Shown piece after piece: positions 44,912-55,148 of a DNA stretch of 64,000 nt; the stretch's first letter is position 1, and each line of letters begins with the position of its first letter. Origin of the DNA: Sclerotiophoma versabilis. Its lineage: Eukaryota > Ascomycota > Dothideomycetes > Pleosporales > Didymellaceae. A program made the translations under genes and the position numbers. The stretch lies in assembly GCA_012274445.1 (NCBI GenBank), contig JAAROD010000080.1:1178001-1242000 (forward strand), written 5' to 3'. The notes under the pieces are model-generated. The model was not told the origin of the DNA, ran no database searches, and worked only from the letters and a program-made list of their open reading frames with translations.

Positions 44912-46885
44912 TTAGTCCGACTCGTTATGTCGCTTCCGCATACTCCCTTTGAGCCTCATTATTGTCTTCCTCATGAACTGCTCCTCGTTCTCTCTAGGGT
45001 TGAACAAGAAATCCTTTTCTCGCATCTCCGTCGCTGGCGTTGAAGGATTTGTCCTGACGCCCTCCGCCCTGACGGCGAAGGCTTCTGAACCCAAATCGCC
45101 GTCGTCTGAGGAGAAATCTGCCCTGAGGGTCTTCGTTGTCGCTCTCGTTCGCAGCGGTCTTACTTTCTCTGTGTCTTTCCACCAGCGCTCTTTGTCTGGC
45201 CGATCTATACGAGGGGATGTTAGTAACGATACTGTTGAAGTATGAGGGTTTACTGAAGCCCATGCGGTTAGTACTTGCTCTTGCTCCCGTTCTGCTGACC
45301 CTACAACGGTGCCACCCGCTGTGTTAGATTTGAGGGCTTCATCCGCGAGTTGCAATCGAGGGCAGTCATCGCTGGTCATGTGTGCATAACGGCTGCTCAT
45401 ACGCGGCGGTGGTGCTGGAGAAGACTCGGCGATGGACTGTGTGCGAGTTCGAGGCTGTGAGCTCCTGCTTGAGCTGGGAGCTTGACTTAATGAGGGTCGC
45501 CGCGTGCTTGTGTGTTGCAACTGGTCAGGCCGGTACAAGCTGCGAAGTTCAGAGGGCTGGTGTGTTTGCACTGGAGCAACTGTTGCGGGTCGGCGCATAT
45601 CTGCACCTGATCTGGCGATGAGTTGCTCGACACCTGGCTCTTGGCGATACCTTCGCTCTTTAAAACGCTCGTCGACAGTTCGAGGTGTGACTTGCGCATA
45701 CTCCTCAGGTATGTGCGGAACTTCAGGGGCATGCACAGTAGAAACTAGGCTTGTTGCCCTCAGAGAAGCATCTGACATCCGCTTCGACAAGCTTCGCGCT
45801 GAGCGCGTACGCTCTTTGGTCAACTCGATAAATTGCCTTGAACGAACCGACGTTCCTGACCAAATGGACCGTATATCCCCATCAACCTCTGCTCGAGGCG
45901 TGGCTGGCTGGCTGTAGTAATCTGAGTCATCATAGCTGGTTGCGGGGCGCTGTTCGTCGATGCTGTAGACGCGTTGCGGGTACCTTGCGCTGCCGTCAAC
46001 CTGCTTTGATTCAATCGCAGCAACTCTCATTTTAAGACTGTTGACTTCCTGCTTGAGATGCAGCTTTTCGCCTTCCAAGTTGGTAATCATCTCCACAGCC
46101 TCGTTCAAAGCCTCCTCCGTTTCTTCCATATTTGTGACGGCCTCCCTGTTAACATTGGTGAGGTTCACCACTTCCTCTTTCAGAGCCTCGTTTGCTTCTT
46201 CCACTGCTCTCCTATCGAGGTACAATTTGTCAATCTCGTCACTGATCTCGTCAATATGGTCTATATCATCTTGAGCAGCAGCAAGCCTCTCTGTCAGCTT
46301 CTTGTTCTCCGCACGTAGCTCATAGTTCTCCTCCTCCAGTGGCTTAAGCTGATCTACCTCTTCTTTGGCCTGCACCCATTTGGCCTGCAGCTCATGGTTA
46401 CTCTTCTTCAGCAACTCAACTCGAATATTTTGCTTGAACAGTTCATCCCTCAGTTTCTCAACCTCAGCACTTAGCTCTTGATTTGTCCTGCCGCGTGGCG
46501 GCGTATCATCTTTCTCGTATGGCCGCCGCCTGCGAATAGGTGATTCTGGTGCCATGATCTCTTCTGGAAGCTCGAATTCGTCAAATGCGTCCGGTGACGC
46601 GGCTGGTGTGTGCAGCGCCGAAGACGTCGGTGCCGCGGGACATGGGGGAAGGACATCAATCAGGGCCGGCCTGGGAGTGGGCGTATTTTGAGCACGTCGA
46701 GCCTCAAGCGCGTTGCGCAGATACTCCGACTTGGGTACGCTTATGGAGGTTGCTGACCGCTCGAAGGCAGACGTCGGCTCGGGGGTAACTGGGCTGAAGG
46801 TGTGGTCGAGGGAAGATCCCCGCGAAGAGGGCGTGGTTGCCATAGTAGTATTGGTCGTAATGATAGTCGATATGGTCGGTACCAT
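44912..46885 (-). CDS. Long coiled-coil protein, unknown function
   Basis: Intronless frame of 657 residues. The ATG at 46885 is the first; another at 46843 (MATTPSSRGSSL) is in frame and may be the real start. After a Pro/Ser/Thr-rich first 125 residues, a continuous coiled coil runs from about 130 to 300 (EVEKLRDELFKQNIRVELLK, then EENYELRAENKKLTERLAAA). Its first part loosely recalls the gamma-tubulin-recruiting centrosomin N-terminal motif of spindle-pole proteins, but not clearly enough to name it. The C-terminal half is disordered, with basic Ser/Arg patches (SARSLSKRMSDASLRATSLV) and a basic end (RLKGSMRKRHNESD). A role in cytoskeleton or spindle-pole organisation is a guess. Confidence 0.8.
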   Translation of the reverse strand: MVPTISTIITTNTTMATTPSSRGSSLDHTFSPVTPEPTSAFERSATSISVPKSEYLRNALEARRAQNTPTPRPALIDVLPPCPAAPTSSALHTPAASPDAFDEFELPEEIMAPESPIRRRRPYEKDDTPPRGRTNQELSAEVEKLRDELFKQNIRVELLKKSNHELQAKWVQAKEEVDQLKPLEEENYELRAENKKLTERLAAAQDDIDHIDEISDEIDKLYLDRRAVEEANEALKEEVVNLTNVNREAVTNMEETEEALNEAVEMITNLEGEKLHLKQEVNSLKMRVAAIESKQVDGSARYPQRVYSIDEQRPATSYDDSDYYSQPATPRAEVDGDIRSIWSGTSVRSRQFIELTKERTRSARSLSKRMSDASLRATSLVSTVHAPEVPHIPEEYAQVTPRTVDERFKERRYRQEPGVEQLIARSGADMRRPATVAPVQTHQPSELRSLYRPDQLQHTSTRRPSLSQAPSSSRSSQPRTRTQSIAESSPAPPPRMSSRYAHMTSDDCPRLQLADEALKSNTAGGTVVGSAEREQEQVLTAWASVNPHTSTVSLLTSPRIDRPDKERWWKDTEKVRPLRTRATTKTLRADFSSDDGDLGSEAFAVRAEGVRTNPSTPATEMREKDFLFNPRENEEQFMRKTIMRLKGSMRKRHNESD

Positions 46886-48684
46886 TGATATCTGATTTGA
46901 AGGGTGTGGGTCGTGCGTAGGGAACGACTAATAAGAGTTTGCGAGCTATCCTTTTGTTTCGCACAAGGTCAAAACCAAGAAGAAAGCACTTTGGACGCTC
47001 CACCTTAACTCCACAATGTATGGTTCCCCCTCTTTTGGTCGGTCTACTCCAATCACGCGACTGCTGAAGAGCGTGGTGAAGCGCAGGGGGTCCAGCGCAA
47101 CGTCATCGAACGGGCAGGTGCCTTGTGTAATGTGGGTGGGGGGTTTGGCAGATGTCTCGGTAATTTAGAGGCCGCTGTGCGCATGTACAGGAGAGAAGTC
47201 GCTCGATAGAGGATCAGCCTTCGGTGCCATGTCTCAACCGTCGCGGTATCGAGTTTGCGCTGGACACAGAGATTGGTTCGCTGAGGGCTGGCGAAAAGTC
47301 GAAGAAGCGGTGAATTCCACGTCACTGGAGGAGCAATGGAATGCAGCACCCGGTCACGGTGCACAGCACAAGGACTGCAGGCGTTGTTGCGCGGGGAAGT
47401 AAACGCCCAGCGTCCCAGATATGAGCGCGCAGCGAGAGGGGAAGTGGGATGGGAAAGCGCAGTGTGCGTTGGGCAGCAGCTGCATGTTGTTTGTGGAGCG
47501 CGCCTGCGAATGTCCCTTTGCTCGAGGCCATGCATCGCTAGATATCCCGCTATACCAAGCGGCTTGCATTCCCCAGCTGTCCTGACTGGCTGTTGGACGT
47601 GCTAGCTGCGGATCAGTGCATTAGCTCGTGGACCCCAATGTGCTGTCCAAGGATCCGTGCAGCACCGCCCTGCATCTACGATAATTGACCACCATGCGAA
47701 AAAGCAAATGTGATGGGGCCACCCTCGCTTCGCGCACTCGTATGTGCTTTTCTCTGCGCTCGCAAGCGGAATGGTGGAGGCAATGGGATTAGAACAGTGC
47801 GAACGGAAAAAGGCGCGTTCCTGGCGCGAGCCATTAGCTACCGCCGTAGCGCCGTGCCATCTGTAGGAGTTTGACGGTGGCGATGGCTCAACCCTGGGTT
47901 TGCTTGACAGAAAGGCCTCACGCAGGGATGCCAAATCCATCGTTTCGTCGAGGGACTGGATATCGGCCATCTGTCATTTACAATCGTGAGCGCTCAGGGG
48001 CTGTAAATAGTAGCACTGCTCAAGTAGCAGGTACAGCATGGCACGTTCCCGTCATTACTGTCAGACGTGTACTCCCGTCGCCCTGCGTTAGTGAGATCTA
48101 CCCCCTTTCTGGTTGCTGAAAGTGTCTGTGGCTTGACAAGCAGTGAAATGCCGGGACGAAGCGGCCTTCAGGGCGCTATTGTCGTGACGTGAGTACTTTG
48201 AGGCTTGTCTTTAAACCCATCGCTTCTTCCCCCAGGCTTGATTCGGGCAATGGCCTCGAGCGCGTCAATGGCTCTACCCGAACACTTGTTCACTTTTCTC
48301 GTGTGGAGAAGACCATCTTTGAGACTGCATGATATTACATCATAGCTCGTCGAAAGTTGACAAGAGTTACCGGTCCCGACCATAGTGGAGAACGGAACCA
48401 AAGTACGAACTGCCCTAGACCGAACGTGAGGCCAAGTGCGAGGGGCTAGACCTGAACATTGTATCGCGAAATCACCGTGAGGGCTTGTCATATTCAACGG
48501 TACAGACTCGCTCAGATTCTTCCGGCTGGAAGGAATTCTGTAATGGGCTGAGGGTGGCGGTAGAGATTTAGTTGCTTGCTACGTTTGTGAAAAGCGAAAG
48601 AGGGTTGATAATTATAATGTCCTACAGAGGCGTGAAGGCGCCTGTCTCTTATGGTCATGCAGACAGAATGGAGCAAATCGATGC
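46886..48684. other. Intergenic, no supported gene
   Basis: About 1.8 kb between the start of the coiled-coil gene (leftward) and the stop of ERG27 (leftward). The left 500 bases are GC-rich with overlapping chance frames on both strands. The right part has only short frames. No repeat, RNA gene or domain was recognised. Confidence 0.45.
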
Positions 48685-50059
48685 TCATCCCATCTCGACC
48701 GCAACGCCAGCTCGCCTCAGCCTGGCCTCCCACTCACGCCGCAGCGTCTCCATCTCCTCCCAGCATATCTTCCCCGTCTCCTCAAATTTCTCTCTCTCCT
48801 CTTTCGTAAGGTCCTTCGCAAACGGGTCTCTCCCTTTTCTCTTGTACTCTCCCAACCTACCTCCCCATCCCCAACCAGCAACCTCTGTCCGTTCCACGCG
48901 CTCCTGGCCCCAGAAGTCCGTTGCGCTGCCCCACTTGCCCACACCTTCCTTCTCCTCCATTGTATCAAGTGTGCTTTGTTTGGCAAGTGCAAGCCAGACC
49001 ATGGCAACAGCGCCTTTCTCAAGTGTGATAGGGTGCCATTGGCTCCCGAGCCAGCGGGCAATGTAGAGGGCGGCGATCATGGCATATTCGAGGATGAGGG
49101 GAAGGGCGAAGATGGAGGTCGCCGTGATGCCAGGGTGTGCGACGTAGATCAGTGGTTTCGTGGATCCGGAAGATTTATCAGACAGATCGAGGTACTGGTC
49201 CACAGCGTTCGACGTAGCCGGAAGTCTTGATGTGATGCCCATAACATCCGTCAATCGCTTTGACGATTCGTATGCGGCGTCTTCAGAAGTGATGCCTTGT
49301 AGGTCGTTGATGTTGAGGGTGTGTGCATATGCCTCCAGGCTGCTTGTCCATATCAATCTGCCTCTAGTGCCTTCGCTGCTGGGGTGTCTTGCAAGCAGCG
49401 GCGCAAGGTAGTGGCCCAGCAGATAATGTCCAAAGAAATTGGCGCAGAAGACCTCGCCCAGCACAGGCTCCTCCTGAGGCTTCCCATCCTTAGCAGGTAG
49501 CTGCGGTCTAGCCAACAACCCCTTGGCGGAGATCTTGAAGGTGGGCCAACTGACAGCCGTTTTCCACCGTCTGAGGATGTTCCAGACAGCCAGAGGCCAG
49601 TTGACGCCTGTCCAACCGCCAATCCCTGCGTTGCAGATGACAACGTCGAGCTTCGGTGTTGTCTCGCGCAGCTTCTTGCTTAATTTCTGCACCGAAACAA
49701 GGCTCAGCAAATCCAGTCGCTCTTGCCTGAAGTGTATGCGCCCCTGTAGTAACTGCGTGACGCCCGGTAACGTTCGTTCACGCTGGCGGCAGATCTTGCG
49801 CAGATGTGCCTCGAGTTTTCCGATCGTGGCGTCGCCTTTTTTCTTGTCTCGGGTGGTAATGATGAGGACGAGGGATTCTGTTTGAGGGCGTGTGTGCAGG
49901 AACTCGTCGATTATTCGTGTGCCAATGCCGAGTCCAAGGCCGCTGCAAATGCGTCAATTAATTGCATAGAAGAAAGGAGATATTATCTCACCTGTTAGCG
50001 CCTGAGACGAGGACATAATATCCATTCTCAGGCTGTGGTATGTCTTCAAGGTATGACAT
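48685..50059 (-). CDS. ERG27: 3-keto sterol reductase (ergosterol pathway)
   Basis: Two exons (50059-49992 and 49942-48685; 49-nt intron) give 441 residues. Splicing builds the NADPH-binding Rossmann motif SGANSGLGLGIG right at the N-terminus after MSYLEDIPQPENGYYVLV. Further short-chain dehydrogenase features are ITTRDKKKG, VVICNAGIGG (NAG motif), RLIWTSSLEAYAH and the catalytic YxxxK in AAYESSKRL. A hydrophobic stretch (about 300-325, LPLILEYAMIAALYIARWLG) and a charged helical end (EEREKFEETGKICWEEMETL) match fungal Erg27, an ER/lipid-particle enzyme that reduces 3-ketosterols in the C-4 demethylation complex with Erg25 and Erg26. Without the first exon the Rossmann motif would be lost. 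The target of hydroxyanilide fungicides (fenhexamid) is this enzyme family. Confidence 0.92.
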
Positions 50060-51623
50060 TGCTGACAGTTGAAATGGGGATGATGTGGATCCTCGAATGC
50101 CGAACGGCGCGATTTCCTGTTCCTGTTCTCGCTTGGCTTTAGGACATTTATGGTCCAATCAAAAAATGAAATCACAGGATTAATTCAATTGGGTCAACTC
50201 TTACAGTTTGGAATGCGAATGCGAAGCAGACGAGAGCCGCGTAGTGAATGATGCACCACATGTCTCTGCATGCAGGTCTACACCATTTCATGTTTGGGCG
50301 CGTCACCGATAGCCACACCAATATCAACACAACCACCTGAGCCATCGTTGTTGCACTGACTTACTGAGACCTCATTTGCTGGTGGTTCTTTGTGCCGACT
50401 CGAAGCAGCGCTGTTATGTTGCGCCATTGTGTGATAAAACTTCCTCCTAAGTTACTTCATGCCTTCCTGACATGTGCTTGAACATGCAGTTGCAGTCCAG
50501 AGACATTTTGCGTGCCAACACCTTGGCTAAAAGCCATGCTTGGCCAGTGCTCCTTACCACCATACACCCTTCACCTTGCCATGATCGAACGGAAGCCCCT
50601 GCCAAAGTCGTGCTCAGACTTGATGCTGCGTTTATGCCTTCGGCACAGAACGTCCCGCCCAGCCGTATCTGGTGACTATCGCCCCTCTTCAAACCGAGGC
50701 AGCGTGCCGAAGGCTGTTTGACTGTAGTCCAGGTCCCCAGTGCTCACCTTGAGCAAGAAACGCGGCAAGCTCTCCGTCAGGAGTGTGCTCACCGATATTG
50801 TAACTCTCACACCTCCTATCACTGTCTACTCAGACCGCAACCCAAAATCAGACCAATCGCTTTGAACGCTTGATCACTGCGCACTGGCTCTGCAAGGTAT
50901 CCTCGTCTACTTGTGTACCCCGAAGGTTCCGTATCATGAAGGGGAGGACTCGCGAGCCGTCCGACGGACGAGTTTAAACGGCCCCCGAGCGCTAAGAGTG
51001 AGACGTTACGCTTCGCGGGGAAGCCGGATACTGATCGATAGCTGCCGGAGAGGGACCGTCACGGTCTTGTCGGTTCAATGAATGCGAAGAACGCAGCAAG
51101 CACAGGTGTTGTCCACCCTGTCAACACGTAATCGGTGCAGAGAAAAACTGAAAGCAACGATTTTCGTAGGGGTACCTGGACCTTGTAAGTGGAGCATCTA
51201 CACTGGTGCGCGATGCGAGATTGTGTACATCAACGATACGTTGAATCGGCGCCCAAGAACGCCCACTTGATAAGCCTCCGATATTGCATTACACCGAGCA
51301 TTCATATGCATGTCACGCGCGGTAAGTTCGGTGCGCGTTTCAGCCCAATAACTAGGCTTGTTTTCTTGGTGATCGTCATAAACGGGTTTGCAGGACAAGT
51401 GGACGGGGTTCACTCCGTGTCTGAGCAACGGTTGAGCCGAGCATGAGGCCGATGGCCATGCAACTCTATTGGCTACAAACGGCATGAGCCGAAGCTGGGT
51501 AGGTTTGTCTAGATAGCACGTAGATTTCGCGCGGACCGAAAGTAGCCTCAAATCGCGGGTTTGGCGTTAAATCTCCACGAACCTGGTGCTGGTAACGTCG
51601 ATCGAGGTTTGTGATAGACCTCC

Positions 51624-51919
51624 CCGCCTGCGGACACCTACCGGAACCTCCTGCGGACACCTCCCTCCCAAATGGGAGATGGTCACTAACACCGCGCGGA
51701 CTTTGTGTTGTAAGGCTGAGGTTTGACTTTAAGTTTCTGCATCTCAGCTGATTTTAGAATGTTTACAAGCTCAACATGCTAGCCCTAACTTTTACCTTAA
51801 CTAACCCTAACTGACTCCAAGGCTAAGAGAAAAGGAAAGATTTGGTGCTTTTCTTAAAGCGCCAACTCTTACTTACCACGGGGACCTTTCCAGTCGTGGA
51901 GGTAGGTGTCCGCAGGCGG
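51624..51919. mobile_element. MITE-like element with 19-bp terminal inverted repeats
   Basis: The left end CCGCCTGCGGACACCTACC (51624-51642) is matched perfectly, inverted, by 51901-51919. The core CCTGCGGACACCT occurs once more at 51650-51662 in direct orientation, giving a subterminal repeat. The 296-bp element has no coding frame. It also carries a stretch of CCCTAA-like units (51783-51812). Size, inverted ends and absence of a gene fit a non-autonomous DNA transposon, perhaps of the Tc1/mariner or Fot/pogo group, but no exact TA target duplication is visible at its borders, so the true ends may lie a few bases away. Confidence 0.6.
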
Positions 51920-53064
51920 AACAATAGAGGGAAGCAACCGATCGGGCCTGAATTCCGCCGGCGCTTGCTTAGCTCTTTGTCAGCACGAAAAATCCACCCT
52001 GTGTCTTGGACATGACCGGCAATTGAGTGATGTTGAGCGCCTTGTTGAAAATGCACGTAAAGGCTTGATCGAGTAGGGCCGACTGCCTGCGTCCTGCGAG
52101 GCTGTCTGTCAGAGCTCGGCCCGCTCCCGTGTGCCAAAATGTCGGTTCCTAAGGCATCCATAATCAGATCGTATTTTGTGGTGTTTTGTCACTCGTTTCA
52201 GTATCGTCCAGCAACAAACTCGACCGCTCGCACGCCTGCATGTGTTACTGGTGGCACAGGCTGCTGCAACAGCGGGTATGAATGCCGGTCTAAGAATGCA
52301 GGAAGTCGGAAAGCAGGGTACAGGTTTGACGGGTACAGGTTTAGTGCGGGCCTCGACAAGGCCAACGATTGGCTCGCAACAGTGTTCCGAGCCTGCGAGA
52401 CGACCTTCAATCCTCCATGGCTGACCCACGAGGCTTGAACTTGGTGGTGGACTATCATCACACAACTGTTCTTAAGTAAGGACTATAGGAAACCAAGTAA
52501 AGACAGAAATCAGGCATTACTGTTCCTTAGTCTGTCGCGCATACAATGTGCCAGTGTGGAGAACCGGCTCTTGAAATCTTGTTCATATGCGGCCACGGTC
52601 CGTGAAGTTCGATCGGTATTGATAGCGGATATGGCCTTGCTCCCTGCAGGTTTGTCATAGACTTGCTCCACAACGGCACGTTGGAGGCTGCGGCACAGCA
52701 CGCGAGATATTAACGGGCTTGCAGATAGGAGAACATCGGGCATGCCAACAGGTTTGTTCCCACCCTTTGCTTCCTGCATCTGAATATGATCTACTTCGAA
52801 TAGCTATAGCGCCTCACTTATACGTGATTACACCCTCATGTAACGGTAGCATATCAATGGTCAGATCTGCCTAAATGGATGAATACTGCAATCTTGAGGA
52901 TTTGCTACTGCTAGGACCTCATAAAAGCAGTCTAATAATGGCCAATTTTCGAGGTTCTTGGAAAAGGCAGATTCAGTAATAATGGATTTATGGCCTGTGA
53001 TTGTGCAAAGATCTTATTAGAATGCCCGGTATTATCTTAGTGGCATGCTCGTTAATACGCCTGA

Positions 53065-53319
53065 GGCACCAGGCCAACACCTTGCGAGTTCGATCAAGGT
53101 ACGGGAGAAATACATGCCGCCGCGTTTGAAACAGGTTTTTTTTTTCCCCTGAACTCCCTTGGTAGGGTCGTGTTTCACAACAGAGCTGTGTACATGCAGG
53201 ATAATGGGACTAAGTTGTGTGCAGCAATTGGCTTGCAGCCGACGCTTCAGTCACTCCAGGATCATACCACCATTCGCTGGGAAGGCTTCCGTCCACATGA
53301 TCTCATCTTGCTAGGATGA
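53065..53319 (+). other. Possible exon or relic of an unknown gene
   Basis: A frame stays open for 85 codons and ends in TGA. Its translation looks protein-like: PCEFDQGTGEIHAAAFETG, then a run of ten T encoding GFFFP, then LNSLGRVVFHN, KLCAAIGLQPTL and IRWEGFRPHDLILLG. It has no start codon near its left edge, so it could only be a 3' exon or a relic. I cannot name a family, and random frames of this length are not rare, so the support is weak. Confidence 0.25.
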
Positions 53320-54916
53320 CGCGTTTGTCGGGTTAACGCGGTATCAGTCCACTTTCCTGAATGTGGGTTGAGGACTGTAGCTACGCCGCGGAGTCTGTAA
53401 TTGCGTATTCAGTAAAGGTTAGCGGCATGATCAACTTGGAAATCACATTACTAGGCCCTCGCCTCACAAACAGTCAGACTTAATTGCCTTGGAGTCGCCC
53501 TCAATGGGCTACGAGCTGGTAACAGTGAAGCTGGCGAGCTGTTGACTCAAGCCACATCTTCACTTGGATTGCCGGGGTGCCTCTTGGATATCGCCCCAGT
53601 GGCGAGAAGAGTAATCAGCGGATGGCTTGCTCCAGGCCATGTGGAAGCCTGCAGGATCTGCTAACTAGGATTTGGATCTTGGCACTAGATCTGTATGCAT
53701 TTGCGGCAACACCATCGATTGCACGCCAAGAAGTTGATGACGCTATTTGTAGCTTGGGGAGGCAGTCATCCCGCAGTTGCATTACTGGCTGCGCAGATGA
53801 TGTACCCCATACTTTCACTGGGAGCCTTGGAGGATGTGCGTTCGTGAGGAACAATCAGTCGACAATGACTTCTCATCACGATGTATGTCAGTTATGTCAT
53901 GAGGCACTAGGTACCCAAGTTTGATTGGCTGAGCAACCCCGTAATATGAGCTCCTTATATCACGGTGTACCCGAGGCCTACAACTCAGGCCTGCGAGCAT
54001 AGTAACACAGTTTATCTGCCCGCGTGCGGCAGCTAGTAACCTATACGTAGCAATGACTGTAGGATGAGCTAGACGTTTGGCAACAGATGAAGCGGCTCAG
54101 TCGCCGCGGTGCGAGCATACTGGGGTCCTTGTTCTACAATGGGAGCAATATTTGTCCCGCCAGCTTTTGCTATCAGCAACATTTGAAGCATCGGAGATTC
54201 GTCATTCGAATCGAACGCTTTGTACTGAGCGCTGTGTGAGGTCTGTTGCGTCGGTTCGTGCTAGGCCATGAGCGTGACAGTCGATTAGACCAATCTATAG
54301 CAACACTTCTAGTGAGAACAGGGCGTTGGATTTGGGCGGTGAAGCATTGAAGGCGAGATGCAAGTGCAGCCAGATGTCGGTATGTGCGCTCCGTACATTG
54401 GACGCATGCACCACGTCAGCGGCAGTGATGAGCGTGCGTAACGGTCGGAGTTCACCCCGACAGAAATCATCTTTGTGTCCCTGCGCCTCTCGTTTGCCGC
54501 AGGCTTTAGTACAACGACAGTTTGAAGTCTGACTGAGTATGCGCGGCGTCTTTCATTTCTTGTTGGCTTCCTGATATTATGCCGTTGAGAACTGTGGGCA
54601 AGATTCAATAGCAGTCTATGGAGTGTTCTGACAAACGTGTGTCGTGTAGCGACTTTAGAAAGGGTCTGTGTTAGTGCGCCTGCGAAGGCTGAAAGTATGA
54701 TGCATAAATCGAGCAAACATGGCTCTGGTGGCACGTTGACCAAAAACAAGGTCTAAGTGAAAAAAAAACTCAGATTGGGTATCCTGCAGCTTTCCGCCGG
54801 TCCGTATGCGCCTTGCTCGGTAATATAACCAGACAGCGAAAAGAAGATTGAAGAATCGTTTGACTAGCAGAACCGTGACCTGGTCGTGAGGGCTCTGCAA
54901 TCGCCTGGCATCGATG

Positions 54917-55148
54917 TTAGGTCGGGGACATGGCGTTGAGGTATCGTGTGAACAAACCGCAGTCCTCATCCAGTCGGTACTCTCTAAGTTGCTGTTAGCA
55001 TTGCCTCATCCACGTATTTTTGGGGGTCTTACATTGCGACCACATTTGCAGGACATCTCTTGTGTGTTTCTTGATACTTTGTGCACCAGGCTCGAACAAC
55101 GTATCGTAGATGGTTGCATTTGTACTGAACTTGGGTATAGTCGCACAT
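54917..55148 (-). CDS. Small Cys/His-rich protein (CDYTQ...RCPPNVV fungal family)
   Basis: Two exons (55148-55033 and 54983-54917) joined by a 49-nt intron (GTAAGA...CAACTTAG, with a CTAAC branch site) give 60 residues. The N-terminus MCDYTQVQYKCNHLRYVVRA is followed by WCTKYQETHKRCPANV, and after splicing by VAIEYRLDEDCG. This matches the recurrent small proteins of Dothideomycetes and relatives that start MCDYTQVEY and carry spaced Cys/His pairs, expected to bind zinc. The role of the family is unknown. Members usually end a little later with a CGDCR motif and a basic tail; here the frame turns to LFTRYLNAMSPT and stops, so the C-terminus may be changed or one more intron may be missing. 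The gene is isolated in the gene-poor block. Confidence 0.65.

Larger units (their letters stand above)
50060..54916. other. Gene-poor accessory-like block, left part
   Basis: About 4.9 kb upstream of ERG27 with no gene of normal size. It contains the MITE-like element at 51624-51919, and an 85-codon frame at 53065-53319 described separately. Other frames (for example 52109-52465 leftward and 53577-53924 rightward) show no resemblance I can name. No transposase, tRNA or secondary-metabolism gene was recognised. Confidence 0.5.

Noticed and set aside
51783..51812. CCCTAA-like units suggesting an internal telomere
   Set aside because: Only a few degenerate units inside the MITE-like element; no long TTAGGG array.
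53577..53924. 115-codon rightward frame
   Set aside because: Begins with a protein-like stretch but has no recognisable family and no plausible splice partners; likely chance.
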